This document shows, in pieces, positions 1 through 11,150 of a stretch of DNA of 64,000 nt. Below the pieces are notes generated by a model. It worked only from the letters and a program-made list of their open reading frames with translations. It did not search any database and had not been told where the DNA came from. A program made the translations under genes and the position numbers. Location: contig JABYQS010000050.1 of assembly GCA_022592435.1 (NCBI GenBank), forward strand, positions 62,001 to 126,000, in the 5' to 3' direction. This DNA comes from Cerioporus squamosus. Its lineage: Eukaryota; Basidiomycota; Agaricomycetes; Polyporales; Polyporaceae. Within the stretch, counting starts at the first letter, position 1. Every line of letters begins with the position of its first letter.

Positions 1-992
1 AGGCCGGCGATGATGTCCTTGACGATCGTATCGACCTCCGCAGGGGAGAGTTTCGTAATAGCCTGTCGCCAGTTCTCAGAATTCCAATGATGACACCTGG
101 CGTAGAAGGTTACGTACCTTGAATAGGCCAGGGACGAGAACCTGTTCTGCTGGAGTCCCAGCGGCGTTTGCGTGACGCTCGACCAACGGACGCTTGGCTT
201 CTCCCGCAAGGAAGGCGAGAACAAGGGAACGGAGGCGGTCGCGAATGCTTTGTTCTTCCTCGTCCAGGGGTTCCTCCGGAGGCACAATTTGATCACAAAG
301 GACACCGAGCGTGACGACTGGATCCATATCGAGATGCTGTGTGAGGGCACGCTTGACAAAGGTGACTTCTTCAGGCTCGTCTGCATGTGAACGAGTTAGC
401 CATTGCTCTTGCGCCACCGGTGCGGTAGAGCGGTGGCGGGGTCCTGCGCCGGTCTCGCATGTCTGATGACGATGGCGAGGCTTGGGAAGCGACGGCGGAC
501 AGATGAGGATACGGGCGGAAACTCACCGCTTTGCAGCAACTGAACCAGCACGTCGGCATTGCGTTTCACCCACTTGTTCTGCTCTCTGGACACGTCTACA
601 ATAGCAGCATATCCTTTGATACGGACCTACAAGGTTCGGTTCATACCGAGCAGTATCGCAGCACGAGGAAGCACGTACATTCGAGACGGGATCCTCGCAG
701 AGGTCATACACGGCATTGATCGCATCGTCCTCCAAGTCGGGAAAATCCTTGATGAACAGCTTGAGGTTGGTGGCAGCGACTATCTTGAGGGACGAGTGTG
801 GGGAATGTGCGAGGTCAATGAGCTTCTTGAGAGTGTCTCGCCGCTGTATGCGCAAGTGCTGATGAGCCTCCAGGTGCGCAGCGGGGACAATTGAGGACTG
901 ACCAGAGCGGAGGTTTTCACTGGAGTGCGCTCAGCGCGTCGGAGGAGGTCACGTATGTCCTTCTCCTGTTCTGACAGACTCCGGGAGTCCAT
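1..992 (-). CDS. API5 (apoptosis inhibitor 5)-like protein, 3' end cut by window edge
   Basis: Helical-repeat protein of the API5/AAC-11 family, a nuclear anti-apoptotic and mRNA-export-associated factor in animals; its role in fungi is poorly known. Spliced by eye the exons are 903-992, 679-858, 527-626, 118-380 and 1-62 (running off the window), joined by short GT-AG introns (the first is 44 nt). The ATG at 990-992 opens with MDSRSLSEQEKDIRDLL. The second exon carries the family block KDFPDLEDDAINAVYDLCED, which parallels the animal KHFPELADSAINAQLDLCED segment, and the next exon continues with SREQNKWVKRNADVLVQLLQ. An acidic EEPLDEEEQSIRDRLRSLV segment follows. The C-terminal half lies outside the window, so leucine-zipper and nuclear-localisation features cannot be judged. 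The family call rests on several collinear blocks. Confidence 0.85.
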
Positions 993-1537
993 CGCGGGCG
1001 AAGGGAGAGATGGAGAACAGAGGTGGACGGAGGTTGAGAGAGAGAGGCGGAGGCAGAGGACGCTGTTCCTTGTCCGCGCAGACGCCCACGCCCACCACGC
1101 GCCGGAATCGAGTCCGACTCCCAGCGGCCGTCCTCTCATCTCCGCCTCTTCCTCCTCCTCCGCTCTTTCTCGAATGCGCTTGCAGTTCTCGCGGACAGAC
1201 TTCCAAACCTCGGACGCGTTGGCTCCTACCGCAGCAACAGCCGCAACACACAGCAGGTTGTGAACGCATGCTCACTGCTTCTTCGGTGCCGGTACCCTAA
1301 TACCAGGACTTGCGGCATCATGACTTGGACCGCGAGAAGCACCAATCGTCTTCTAGTGAATCCTACGGGGTATACCCCGGTATACCTGTACACCGCTTAT
1401 TGTTCATGCTGCCCATAGTACGTACGCACATATCCTCCGTCCCTGGATAATCCGTTTCTTCTGCCCAGACTTCGCTTCGAATAGGGTGACTGCACCCTAC
1501 AACGAAGGAAGGCAGATGTCCGCCTACACTCTCCCGT
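993..1537. other. Intergenic region upstream of the API5-like gene
   Basis: About 545 nt between the start of the API5-like gene and the stop of the SDR gene, so it holds the API5 promoter and the SDR 3' flank. Open frames here overlap on both strands and look like chance products of GC-rich sequence. The one notable structure is a perfect CGG-type palindrome at 1366-1379, listed separately. Confidence 0.5.
1366..1386. promoter_or_regulatory. CGG-type palindrome CGGGGTATACCCCG with overlapping GGTATACC
   Basis: Positions 1366-1379 read CGGGGTATACCCCG, a perfect 14-nt inverted repeat with CGG at one end and CCG at the other. A second 8-nt palindrome, GGTATACC, overlaps its right end at 1379-1386. 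Inverted CGG triplets are the usual target of Zn2Cys6 (Gal4-type) regulators. The site lies about 375 nt upstream of the API5-like start codon. Binding is inference only. Confidence 0.35.
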
Positions 1538-3014
1538 CTATTGCGATAGAGCTGTGGTGAGGATGTACTGAACATCCGCCTTGATACTCGCCAGCATGTC
1601 CTTCGTCGTCTTCTCCGGTTGCCATCCAATCGCCCTCGCCCTCCTTCCCCGGCATCGCGCGTTCGTTCCCAGGCTTTCCGACTAACCGCGGACACCGAAC
1701 AGGCATGGTCAGCCAAACAGCCGTAGCGTTGCAGGAGACAACGGCTGAAGGGAAGCACTCACCCCATCGAAGAACAGGTCCAGCTCCTCCTTGGTGAGTG
1801 TCGACGGCTCGTCCGTCTCCGTAATCTGCAGCTCTTTGAGCACCCTCCCAATCTCCTTCGCGACGTCATGCAGCCTGTACTCTCCGTTCTCGCCAAAGTA
1901 GTAACCTTCCTTGCCGTGCCCTATCTCCCTGTCTGACAATATAGCATCCCAGATGACCTCGTACAAGTGTACCACTAGAACGAGGCCAGTCAGAATGATG
2001 ATCTACCCCAGGACGAGCGGGCACTCACCATCGTCAAACTGGATGTGAGGCCGGATGTTCTTGCCCTCACCAACCATTGCTGCACGCTTGCGCTTCAGAC
2101 TTGCGATGATCAAGGCCGGGATCTGCTGCGACTGTGGATTCATGATTCCTGCATCCACCAGCGGCCCACTCGCGAGGCCATAGACCGTAGATGGAAGGAC
2201 CAAGTACGCCTTGACGAATCCTGCACCCACATGTCAGTTTCCCTGCAATTCGCAGCTATCAGCGTTGCGTTAGCCACTCGCCTTCCTTGTCGGCGTCGAT
2301 GACGGTGAGATCGACCTCTCTGTGCGGCTGACTCCGCGGGATTTTCTCGAGCTGCTCAACGTCGTCGTCATAGTAGATCGTATCCGTGGGGAACATGCCA
2401 GCCGCGTTATCTACCAAGACACCTGCAGCCAGCATGTTAGCCATCTTTCGATCAATGTCAGTTGCCAGTTGGCCCACCTGTGCCAGACTAACGTGGTGTG
2501 AGATACGCCATCTGTGAGTGCGCGAACAGAGAGATACATACCGTGTGGATGAGCGAAGGGACCCTGCCTGTGGCTCTATGTCTCTCCTTCAAGCCGGCGA
2601 GGATCGCTTTCGTAGACGACAGATGGTCAGCGTCCGCCTGGGGAGACATGTGTTGTCATTCCAATCATCACAATTCTCAGGTATGATGAAAGTACACACG
2701 CATTCTATAACAATATCCGCTTCCTTCGCTAGGTTGGTGAGCACGTCGGTATCGTCAAGAGAGCCGACGACAGGGTGGACGCCGAACGGCTCAAGGTCGC
2801 GAGCCTTCTTCGGGTTGCGAACTAGGACAGTGATATGGAAAGTTGCAGATCTTCCGTGTCCAAGGAGGCGATTCAGGACTCCCCCTCCGATGTAACCTGC
2901 CATCGCTGCCCGTGAGTATATGCGGAGGTCGTTCTCGTGAAGGAGATGGCACTGACCGGTCACTCCAAGCAGAAGGATGGATGTCTCTGCCCCGTCCTGA
3001 GCTGGCGATGGCAT
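1538..3014 (-). CDS. NAD(P)-binding Rossmann protein (extended SDR / NAD-dependent epimerase type)
   Basis: Predicted cytosolic NAD(P)-dependent oxidoreductase or epimerase of the extended SDR superfamily; substrate unknown. The ATG at 3012-3014 opens with MPSPAQDGAETSILLLGVTG, and splicing to the exon starting at 2896 completes the nucleotide-binding motif GVTGYIGGGVLNRLL. Further exons give ITVLVRNPKKARDLEPFGV, DDTDVLTNLAKEADIVIECV, the central block VDNAAGMFPTDTIYYDDD, and VLPSTVYGLASGPLVDAGIM with the substrate-domain Tyr. Then follows VHLYEVIWDAILSDREIGHG. The last exon (acceptor before about 1684) ends GWQPEKTTKDMLASIKAD... and stops at 1538-1540. This TGYIGG start, with a GW-P-K-T-DM...I C-terminus, matches many basidiomycete NAD(P)-binding proteins. 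At least five short introns are present. Confidence 0.75.
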
Positions 3015-3272
3015 GATCACTACTGTGTAGTCTGAGCTGCAGTGCCTGGTAGCGGAGACAAGCTCACTTATTCGCACACGGTCATCCTCTGAGATGACGT
3101 CAGTCGAGCCTCGGCAGTGAGATCAGATCGTGAGCACCTCTCGGCGTCAACAAGCAAGGTAGTAAGTAGTATACAATGCACGCCACAGTCCCATCCATCG
3201 ACATTACGATCACAATACTACTCTAGCCACAATCATGGAGACATGCAAGTACGCACATACAGGTAATCGAAC

Positions 3273-3992
3273 TCAGTGATGCCCCCGACCAACGGCGACC
3301 CACCCCTGCGAGCTCTTCAGCCTCTTGACCTGTCTCTGGACCACACCCGGCCCCCCTTCAGCCGCCTCGTGCACTTCTTCCGTCGTGTCTGCCACAATCC
3401 GCCTCGAGACCTTGGCAGCTCCTGGCCGTCTCCCGCAGCCCCTCCCCTGGTTGTCCCACTCCACCAGCCAGCGGTTGACATCGTACAGCGTCCTCGATAG
3501 CTGCAGGTCGCGCTGCTGCTGCTGGTGTTGCGTGAACACCACACTGTGGCGACCAATCGCTACATTCTCCAGCCACACGAGCGCGTCGAACCTAACCATC
3601 CACTCCTCCAAGATGCGCCTCTGCTCCGCGCCCAAGACGCACTCGCGTTTCGGGGAGGCAATGGGCTCGAACGACAGTCCGAGGGTAGGGCGGGCTGACG
3701 ACGGGTGCTGGCGCTGCTCCACATCCCGTTGAGCACTTCTCTGCGCAAGGATGTAGTCTGTCCTGGCTAACGCATGGTAGAGTTCCGCCGCAAGCTTTGT
3801 GAACTGCTCCATGATTCTGCAGCCCAGGTATGGAGTGCCAGGCGAGTATCGCGCCTCCTTCAGGAGGTGCTCCCTGCCTTTTGGCGGTAGACTGTCAAGT
3901 GTGGCGTTTGCGAGAGTGTATGGCAGGGCGGGGTACTCGGCATACTGGACGAGTGTGCAGGCATGGGTGTGTGGGTGCGTGTCGGTAGCCAT
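3273..3992 (-). CDS. Hypothetical protein, 239 residues, single exon
   Basis: An intronless frame from an ATG at 3990-3992 to a stop at 3273, 239 codons. I recognise no domain. Visible features are an N-terminal His/Thr-rich stretch (MATDTHPHTHACTLVQYAEY), a helical middle containing MEQFTKLAAELYHALARTDY and EEWMVRFDALVWLENVAIGR, a Gln run (QHQQQQRD), and a basic C-terminus ending QRQVKRLKSSQGWVAVGRGH. The aromatic/Leu periodicity and frame length support real coding, but overlapping frames exist on the other strand. It sits head-to-head with the MAPR gene (584 nt between starts) and tail-to-head behind the SDR gene's promoter. No signal peptide or membrane segment is apparent. Confidence 0.5.
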   Translation of the reverse strand: MATDTHPHTHACTLVQYAEYPALPYTLANATLDSLPPKGREHLLKEARYSPGTPYLGCRIMEQFTKLAAELYHALARTDYILAQRSAQRDVEQRQHPSSARPTLGLSFEPIASPKRECVLGAEQRRILEEWMVRFDALVWLENVAIGRHSVVFTQHQQQQRDLQLSRTLYDVNRWLVEWDNQGRGCGRRPGAAKVSRRIVADTTEEVHEAAEGGPGVVQRQVKRLKSSQGWVAVGRGHH

Positions 3993-4576
3993 TGTGATGG
4001 CCTTCTGAGGTCGGGGCTGATGTGGTACGGAGAGCTATACAGCTGCAATATATGTCAGGCCGAGGTGTTCGGAGAGGAGAGGGTCCAATCAAGGCGTGCT
4101 CCTGTGAGCGGGCCTCAAGGCGGGGCGAGCTGGTGTAGAAGCTCTGGGGCGCTACACGTGCTCTTGTCCTAAGGTTTTGTTCTCTACGTGTTGCGAGCGA
4201 TAGTGGGACGTCGATGCCAACCATGGAAGCACAGATCCATGTCAGAGGGCTGCGGGCGTAGGCAACTATTACCATAGCATGCTGGATCCGAGGGAAGCAG
4301 CGCGCTGGTTCTCACAGATGTGGGATTGCGAGGCGACCGGATGCGGGCGGCGTGCACTGCAGACACGTACGTGGCAGCCCTGGAGGGTGCAAGAGAGGCC
4401 CGTAAATGATTCATAGGAGCACCGGTGGTGGTCGTGCAGAGCGAGGTGAGTTCCGAGTCGCTGCGTCCATCGCCACAGTTGTCCCGCCCCGGGCCGCGCG
4501 TCTGCCACTTGCGTGAAATCGATCTGGAGTCGCGCACGGAGACTTCGCGCACGAGCTCTCGATAGCCTCACCAGCC
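3993..4576. other. Bidirectional upstream region between the hypothetical gene and the MAPR gene
   Basis: 584 nt between divergent start codons, so it should contain both promoters. A CT-rich stretch precedes the MAPR start. I see no convincing TATA box or repeat. Confidence 0.4.
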
Positions 4577-5343
4577 ATGCTCGCTGCCCTCGCCGGCTTC
4601 GTCCTCGCCTTCACCGTCGCCCTCCTCCTCGCCTGGTTCGCAAAGTCCGTCCTCGTCCGCGCACCACCCCGCTCCTCCGAGTCCAATCCCTACGGCTCCA
4701 GCTCGGGCCTTTCCCTCGACGAGCAGCGCAAGTACCAGGAGCAGATCCTCCGCAAACGCAAACAGCAGCCCGCCCCGGAGCAGTCCAAACAGGAGAAATC
4801 CGAGCCAGCATCCGTCATGCAGCCCCCACAGGCAGACCTTGCTCCTCCCAAAGACGACCCGTTCACGCTCGAGCAGCTTAAGGCCTTCGACGGAACAGAT
4901 CCTAGCAAGCCCATATACGTCGCGATCAAGGGTGCGTCCTCTCCCTTCTCTCTCATCTTGACTGGCATGGTATGAACGCGAACCCCTCCCTAGGCACGGT
5001 CTTTGACGTGACGCGCAAGGCCGACACGTACGGCAAGGGCAAGTCCTACAACCTCTTCGCCGGCAAGGACGCGTCCCGTGCCCTTGGCATGTCCAGCCTC
5101 AAGCCTGAGGATGCCGTCTCTGACTACAGCACCCTCTCCGAGGGTGACATGAAGACCCTGAACGACTGGTTTGACTTCTTCTCGTACGTGCTCATACGCT
5201 CGTCTCTCTCAGAGTCTTATCTACGCTAGTTGCATGGACTAACGCTCGTGCATCCCTCCAGGAAACGATACAACATTGTCGGGAAAGTCATCGACCTACC
5301 CCCTCCTGCACCTGCATCCGAGCCAGCCCCCTCTGCGTTGTGA
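4577..5343 (+). CDS. Dap1/MAPR family cytochrome b5-like heme-binding protein
   Basis: Membrane-associated progesterone-receptor-component family; in fungi Dap1 binds heme and supports the sterol P450 Erg11 at the ER. Exons are 4577-4931, 4994-5183 and 5262-5343, giving 208 residues. Residues about 1-27 (MLAALAGFVLAFTVALLLAW) form one N-terminal membrane anchor. A Gln/Lys/Glu-rich linker follows, then the b5-like domain starting FTLEQLKAFDGTDPSKPIYV. It continues with TVFDVTRKADTYGKGKSYNL and FAGKDASRALGMSSLKPEDA, which hold the conserved Tyr residues (K-YG-G-Y-LFAG-DASR) that coordinate heme in this family. The last exon has KRYNIVGKVIDLPPPAPA. Length and domain order are typical. Confidence 0.92.
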
Positions 5344-5969
5344 CTCGGCTCCTTCGCTGTCTGTTACGTTGAGCCATTGTATCATCAGGCTGGATTATAC
5401 GCTTCCTGTTATCCCGAGGAACACCGTGGTTGTCCAATGTCAACTGCATTGTTCTGGTACGTATTCTGCTTCACCAAAGAGCTCGAGGAGCTCGAGTGTC
5501 GCTTGCCCTGCAGGCAGGGTAGCAATGAGTCAGGGTGACGATGCTCATCTGCTAGGCCCGAGCGAGGCTCTTTGTCCTCTGAACTGGTGCCGCGACCGTT
5601 CTGCCTTCAGTCTCTGAGGTAGGGAAGTCCCGTGTACATCGGCGCAAGCCTCAGCGTTGATCCTCAATCACTTCCCCAGCGTGAGCATGACAAACAATGT
5701 TGCCTGCGACACAGAGAGCTCGACTGTGTTCGGGGACGAGGATCCGCTCGCCAGCGGCCATGAGCATCTGTCTGCATCGTCCGAGGCCAAGCAGCCGTGC
5801 TGACTGAGCCGGTCCAAAGGCGTAGGTCCTAGTGCGTGCAGCGTGGGAAAGGAGGAGCACAGTCTATCGCGTCGGCCTGCGGGCCGTCTGCAACATATCC
5901 TTCTCCTCTCCATCCCCTCGTCCTCCTCGTTCTCCTCTTCTTCGTATTGTGTGAACACATACGTCGGAC
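5344..5969. other. Intergenic region between MAPR and NMNAT genes
   Basis: 626 nt between same-strand genes: the MAPR 3' flank followed by the NMNAT promoter. A pyrimidine-rich tract at about 5890-5945 (TCCTCCTCGTTCTCCTCTTC and surroundings) lies just before the NMNAT start, as is common in fungal leaders. No gene-like frame is seen. Confidence 0.45.
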
Positions 5970-7219
5970 ATGAACGCTTCGCCGTCACCACCACCACCGA
6001 ACCCGCCGGGTTACACCTTCCCGACGCACCGCCTGTCGCGCGTGCTCCGCAACCCGGAGAAGCAGCCCCTCGTCCTCGTCGCCTGCGGCTCCTTCAGCCC
6101 CGTCACCTATCTCCACCTCCGCATGTTTGAGATGGCCAAGGACTACGTCCGCCAGAACACCGACTTCGAGATTGTCGGCGGCTATCTCAGCCCAGTGAGC
6201 GACCAGTACAAGAAGGCTGGCCTTCTCAGCGCACAGCATCGGTGAGTATCCGTTCCTCAGCATTTCGCCCCTCCACTCCTCGTTCGTTTGCCATTCTATT
6301 CGTTACCGTGTTGCATCGATCCCCGGAGGTGAACCATGCGTCGCTGATGAGGTCACGTGAGCTGCCTTGGAACCTCTCGAATTTTGAGCTTTGGTCGTGC
6401 AGCTCAGGTTATAAGTTGCGGCGAACATCTAGGGTGACCTTGCGCTCTCGATCTCTAGATCTCTTGTTGGAGCTCCGTGCGTAACTTAAGGATGTTCACG
6501 AGGAATGTTTCTGCAGCCTACCGAGTGCGCAGACGGATGGCAAAGGTGGATTTTGTTCGTACCCGCAGCCGTATCGCAGGATGCTCGATCTTCTCATCCT
6601 CCTCGCGTTAGTTCCCAGCTGACATACCTTCCGTAGAGTAACCATGTGCAATCTCGCCGCCGAGCAGACCTCGCAATGGCTCATGGTCGACCCCTGGGAA
6701 GCCTTCCAGTCGTACCAGCGCACTGCTATCGTGCTTGATCACTTTGACTACGAGATCAACACCCGCCTTGGCGGGATTGCCACCGCCGACGGCGCGGAGA
6801 AGAAGCCTGCCCGCATCATGCTCCTCGCCGGGTCCGACCTCATCGCGACGATGAGCGAGCCAGGCGTGTGGTCCGAGCGCGACCTCGACCACATCCTCGG
6901 CCGGTACGGCGTCCTCATAATCGAGCGCGCCGGCGCAGACATGGACCAAGCCATCGACAGCCTTGCCCGCTGGCGCCACAACATCCATCTCATCCACCAG
7001 CTCGTCCAGAACGACGTGTCGTCGACCAAGGTCCGCCTGTTCCTCCGCCGCGGACTGAGCGTGCGGTACCTCCTCCCCGAACCTGTAGTCGACTACATCG
7101 AGGAGCACGGGCTGTACATGGACGATGGCCCGAACACGAGCGCTGCCTCGGGGGCCGTTGCCGCTGAGAAGGAGAAGGGCAAGGAAAAGGAGCCGTCGAC
7201 GTCGACCGCGGCACGCTAG
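5970..7219 (+). CDS. Nicotinamide/nicotinate-nucleotide adenylyltransferase (NMNAT)
   Basis: Catalyses ATP + NMN (or NaMN) to NAD (or NaAD), the last step of NAD synthesis. Two exons, 5970-6241 and 6637-7219, give 284 residues. After a Pro-rich N-terminus comes VLVACGSFSPVTYLHLRMFE, holding the nucleotidyltransferase G-(S/T)-F-x-P-x-(T/H)-x-x-H motif. Next is the family block GGYLSPVSDQYKKAGLLSAQ; the frame resumes after the intron with VTMCNLAAEQTSQWLMVDPW, matching the yeast Nma order. Later blocks are LLAGSDLIATMSEPGVWSER and the signature NDVSSTKVRLFLRRGLSVRY (IS-T-x-x-R type). The 395-nt intron is several times longer than its neighbours. The C-terminal tail is Lys/Glu-rich and looks disordered. 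Confidence 0.95.
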
Positions 7220-10200
7220 CCGTAGCACCCGCTTCCTCCCCCTCTCATTCATCTGCATCTGGAGCTTCCGATTTATTTCTATCTATCGCTGGGGTGGGTT
7301 GTACGTCCTGCTAGTAGTAACACGGATCTATCGTTTCGTTTTTGCATCCCTTCTTGGGGTCAGCACTACCAGCATCCTGCCGTGCCATGTCCTCGCGAGG
7401 TCGACGTGTGGTACCGGGTATAGTCACTTGGCACTGCCCAACTTGGTCCAGCTCGCGAGTCTCGACGCCTCGGCGTACGCACCGAGGTAGTCCGAAAAGG
7501 AGTTCGAAGGATCACTTCACAGCGGTGTAGTGACACTGGAGCTTGACCCGCGACGATCGGGACAGAAACGTGCGGAGAAGGTCTTGCCAGTGCGAGCCCC
7601 CCGCCCTTCAGAGACCATAGTGAGTAGGTATCCTTTGTCCTCGATGCTGTCGGCTACGAGTTAAGTGGACAATCTCATAGGTTGCTTGACTCTCAGCTTC
7701 TGCCTCGTCGTACCCCACAAGAACTTTGAACGTCGTGTCCACAGTAGACGACTCGGGCCCCGGCAAGCGTGTCTCATGGATGGAGCGCAAAAGGACATAC
7801 TCCAGGAACACAACAAGCACACGGTGCGTCATGTCAGTCCTGCGTCCAGATGGGTAGCCTAAATGCTGATGACTTATGTGCGATTTCTGTCAGGTTTCGA
7901 GCTGAACTCTCGACGGGCACCACGACATGTGGAGCATGGCTAGTTACCTCACTTGGCCATTACTGGGCAGTCTGCATAGATGTTATGCAGCAAAGGCTCC
8001 CCGCTCCTCACATCAGCGTGTTGATCCTACACCTGCCAGAGCGCGCCATCGTATCACTAGGCCTGTCAGACTCACTGTCATCCTCGAGCCCATTGTCCCA
8101 CGGCACCTATAGTCCGCCGTTCACGCTGACTCGCCCAAGTCTTCTCCATCACGTCCCTGGCCCTGAGGAGAGACGCCTCCCTCTCACACCCTTCTTCCGC
8201 ATTCATCGGCACCACTGTCGCCACCGTTGGATACAAGGTTAGCTCCCTCCATTTCCTGCACTCTCTCACCACCGGAGCTCACGCATCCCATGCCCATTAG
8301 TCGCCGAGGGATCGTCGATCTATAGCCGGTACCGAGTTCTTCCAAGTCGCGGATACTCTGTCACTTTTGGCCAGCCCACGGTGCGGCTGACATGGGAATG
8401 GCATTAATGGATAGTTTCGGCGAATTGCGTACGACGACATACAGGGAATCAGAGGGATACAAGCGAAAGGCCGAGTACCTGGCAATAAAGCCATTACCAC
8501 AACACTCAAGCATCCAGCAGCGAACGAAGTCGACGCCGGGACGCAAGAACGTTTGATGGAACTGGTGATAGAATTTCTGACGGCCGCCCAGGAGTCCAAA
8601 GTCCCTCGAGAATCAGTGGGGGCCTGGACGAGTATCATGTCCTCCGAGAGCCGTGTTCCGAAGTCAGCGAGCCGCCGTCCCAGGCTGCGAATGCGATATT
8701 CATACTAGTAGCCACGCAGGAGAAGATACCAGCGTCGCTGGGGTCCTCGTCGAGCTACTACTCCACCTTGTTAGTCTAGATGTCTTGCAAGAGCGCGCTT
8801 CTTTGTGCATACTCCGTGGAAGACAGGACAGAGACAGCCATCCTGCGACTGGTTTCAACCGCATCCTTAGCCTCATTGCAGGGTATGATGGCAGTGGCAC
8901 CTATCGGGGCGTGGGATGAGGAAAGGACAACAGTGCCTCAGACACGTTGTGGCTTTAGATTGGGCAGCGTCTGAATGTGGAAGATGCGTGAATGGCAGAG
9001 CGGTGGGCGAGGACACGAAGCAGGTAGCTTCAAGGCTGGTCTTCGATACGATACCCTCATTCTTTGTTCACGGACACTGCTACCACATGTCACGACATCC
9101 ACGTCGCCACGGTACCGTACGGTGTCCCCGTACCATCTCGACCTCATCAAGATGTCTTCTTGACGTGCGGAAGGCACAATCGGATGTGAACAATACTCCG
9201 GCTGAGGCGGAAATCATAGTTACGGAGATTTCAGACGTCTCTCCCCGATTCTGACAAACCACACACCTCAGAGAAGCCGGGCAGTGTAACTGCGCAGACG
9301 CGTGGTGGTCAGCGTCGCGCGGACACACGGGTTGAACGCTCTCTGCCGGGCATCACGTCCACAAGAGTGCGTGTGGTGGATGTGGTCGTCCTTGGGCTTC
9401 GCCGTGTTCGGAGGCAAGCTACATACGAACCTCATGCGGACGCTTCGACGCCATCGATCACAGTTTGAGGTCCAGAAGAAGCCTGGGCGCGAAACCCAAG
9501 TACGTGAGCGCAAGTGCGAGATTAGACTACTCAAGGCTAGGACTTACGAAAGCAGGTCTGCGGACGAGCGGTGAATAGCGAGTTCGCAGCTCTTGGTGTC
9601 TTATGCATCCGCTTTAATGCTGCGGCAGCGACACCTACCCGACTCTGCCGCAGTACAATGCAACTGCTGCAGCTCCGAGTCCGTAGCAGCTGGTAAGAGC
9701 TGCAGCACGGGAAGCGTTGTATGGCGCGCTATGGAGTTCGTACCGGACTGACCGGAGGATGACGCTGGGTAACATTGAAAGCGTAGGGCCGCTCGAGCGC
9801 CGCGTTCCTCATCTATGGAAGACGTGAGTAAACGCATTGCCAGACTGTGCAGATGACGAACGGAGGCGTACCTCGTTGCCTGCGAAGCTCGAGGGCTGTC
9901 GTAACCCATTGCAACGCCCGCTTCTCGCATGGATCCCCGTCCAGACTGGCAAATATGTGGCGGTCCCGTGCCACAAGCCTGGTGGTCACTCGCCAGTGCT
10001 TGTGTCCTGGGTTGCGATGGACCGCCACCAAGATGGCCCGGAGGTTCTCTGAGCACTGTGCGCGACCACGACCGCAGCGAGAGAGACACAACTGCTGCCG
10101 CACGCCATCGCAGAGAAGCTGAGCTTCTGGGTACCTGTCGCTTGCATACCAGGCTAGTTCTCCGTCAGCCGAGCAGCGAGTGCGAGACCTGCTACGTGTT

Positions 10201-11150
10201 GGTCCTTGTCCATATCCCGAAGGACAGACTCCGAGGGAGAGGCGCGACCGCGACTCGGATGTCGGCTTGGGTTCGTGGCTGCTTGTTTGGGCCTGCTGGG
10301 GCCGAGTGTTGGGCAAGCGGGGAGAGGAATATTGGGGGTTGATGCGGCCATTGGACGCGAGAACGCGTGATGTGCCCCGCTCGTCCCTCGGGGTCGGTCC
10401 TGCCTGTTTCTGCTCGAGATGGCTTCCTCCATTCCTTCATGGCTTCACGCCCGAGCCGCCTTACTCCCGCCCCGCTGGACACGCGTATCCCAGACGGCGC
10501 TGCGGATTTGCGAATGGCCAGCGACGAGCAGGGCGAAGATGTCAGCTAGAGTCTGAAGCGCAGGGCGAATGGAGCGTGGTAGGAAGCACGGACCGGATGC
10601 GGACAGAGACAAGCTCGGGGGTGGACAGCCTGGAAAGTGGGACCTCAGGAATGGGCAGGAAGAGGATCGTGGTTCGGGCTCTGTGCTGAGGCCGGGACGC
10701 GAGCTGCGGGATTGCAGCCTGAATGAGGAGATGCACGCCTGTGCACGCGGCCCTTACTTAGCGAACACGTTGCACGACTTGCGCAGGGCCGTGGCGTACT
10801 TCACGCCCGCCTCCCGGCCTCCGCGTCGTCCTCACGCTGCCCAGCGCTGCCGTTCGCAGCCTCGAGTCCCGCCGCCGCCGCCCGACGCGTCCGAGGGGTG
10901 AGTGAGTCGTTCGGAGTGAAGCGCACCGCGTCCGAGGGAGCGTACGCAAAGCCGGATCGAGAGACGCATACCACCGCCACAGGACATACGACCCGATCGT
11001 CTACCGCCTCGACGCTTCCTTCCCAAGCGCCGTCTGCTTGTCTCCCTTCCCCCACCATCCCCTCCTGCCCCTCCCCGTCCTCCACCATATCCTCCCTCGC
11101 CCTCCCCGTAGCACTGGGTCTCCCGCCCCCCACCACCCCAATACGACCCC
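7220..11150. other. Gene-poor region of ~3.9 kb
   Basis: No protein family is recognisable here on either strand. Several 100-170 codon frames between 9600 and 10700 overlap one another on both strands and lack conserved motifs, so I treat them as chance frames in GC-rich DNA. The segment 8000-8710 on the plus strand is more gene-like and is listed separately. The last few hundred bases (about 10,950-11,150) are CT-rich and form the leader of the AAA ATPase gene. Confidence 0.4.
8415..8708 (+). CDS. Candidate orphan exon, unknown protein
   Basis: An open frame of 97 codons begins immediately after an acceptor-like TAG at 8412-8414 and ends at TAG 8706-8708. It reads FRRIAYDDIQGIRGIQAKGR and later DAGTQERLMELVIEFLTAAQ, with amphipathic helix character and balanced composition unlike nearby chance frames. 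Two upstream plus-strand segments have similar quality: one ending at a donor-like GTTAGC near 8237 (AFIGTTVATVGYK) and one at about 8301-8391 (SIAGTEFFQVADTLSLLASP). Together they could be internal exons of one gene, but no start codon or family was found. Antisense frames also exist. Low confidence. Confidence 0.25.
   Translation, partial: FRRIAYDDIQGIRGIQAKGRVPGNKAITTTLKHPAANEVDAGTQERLMELVIEFLTAAQESKVPRESVGAWTSIMSSESRVPKSASRRPRLRMRYSY

Noticed and set aside
9601..10689. Several 160-170 codon frames on both strands
   Set aside because: Mutually overlapping, no conserved blocks, no splice-consistent continuation.
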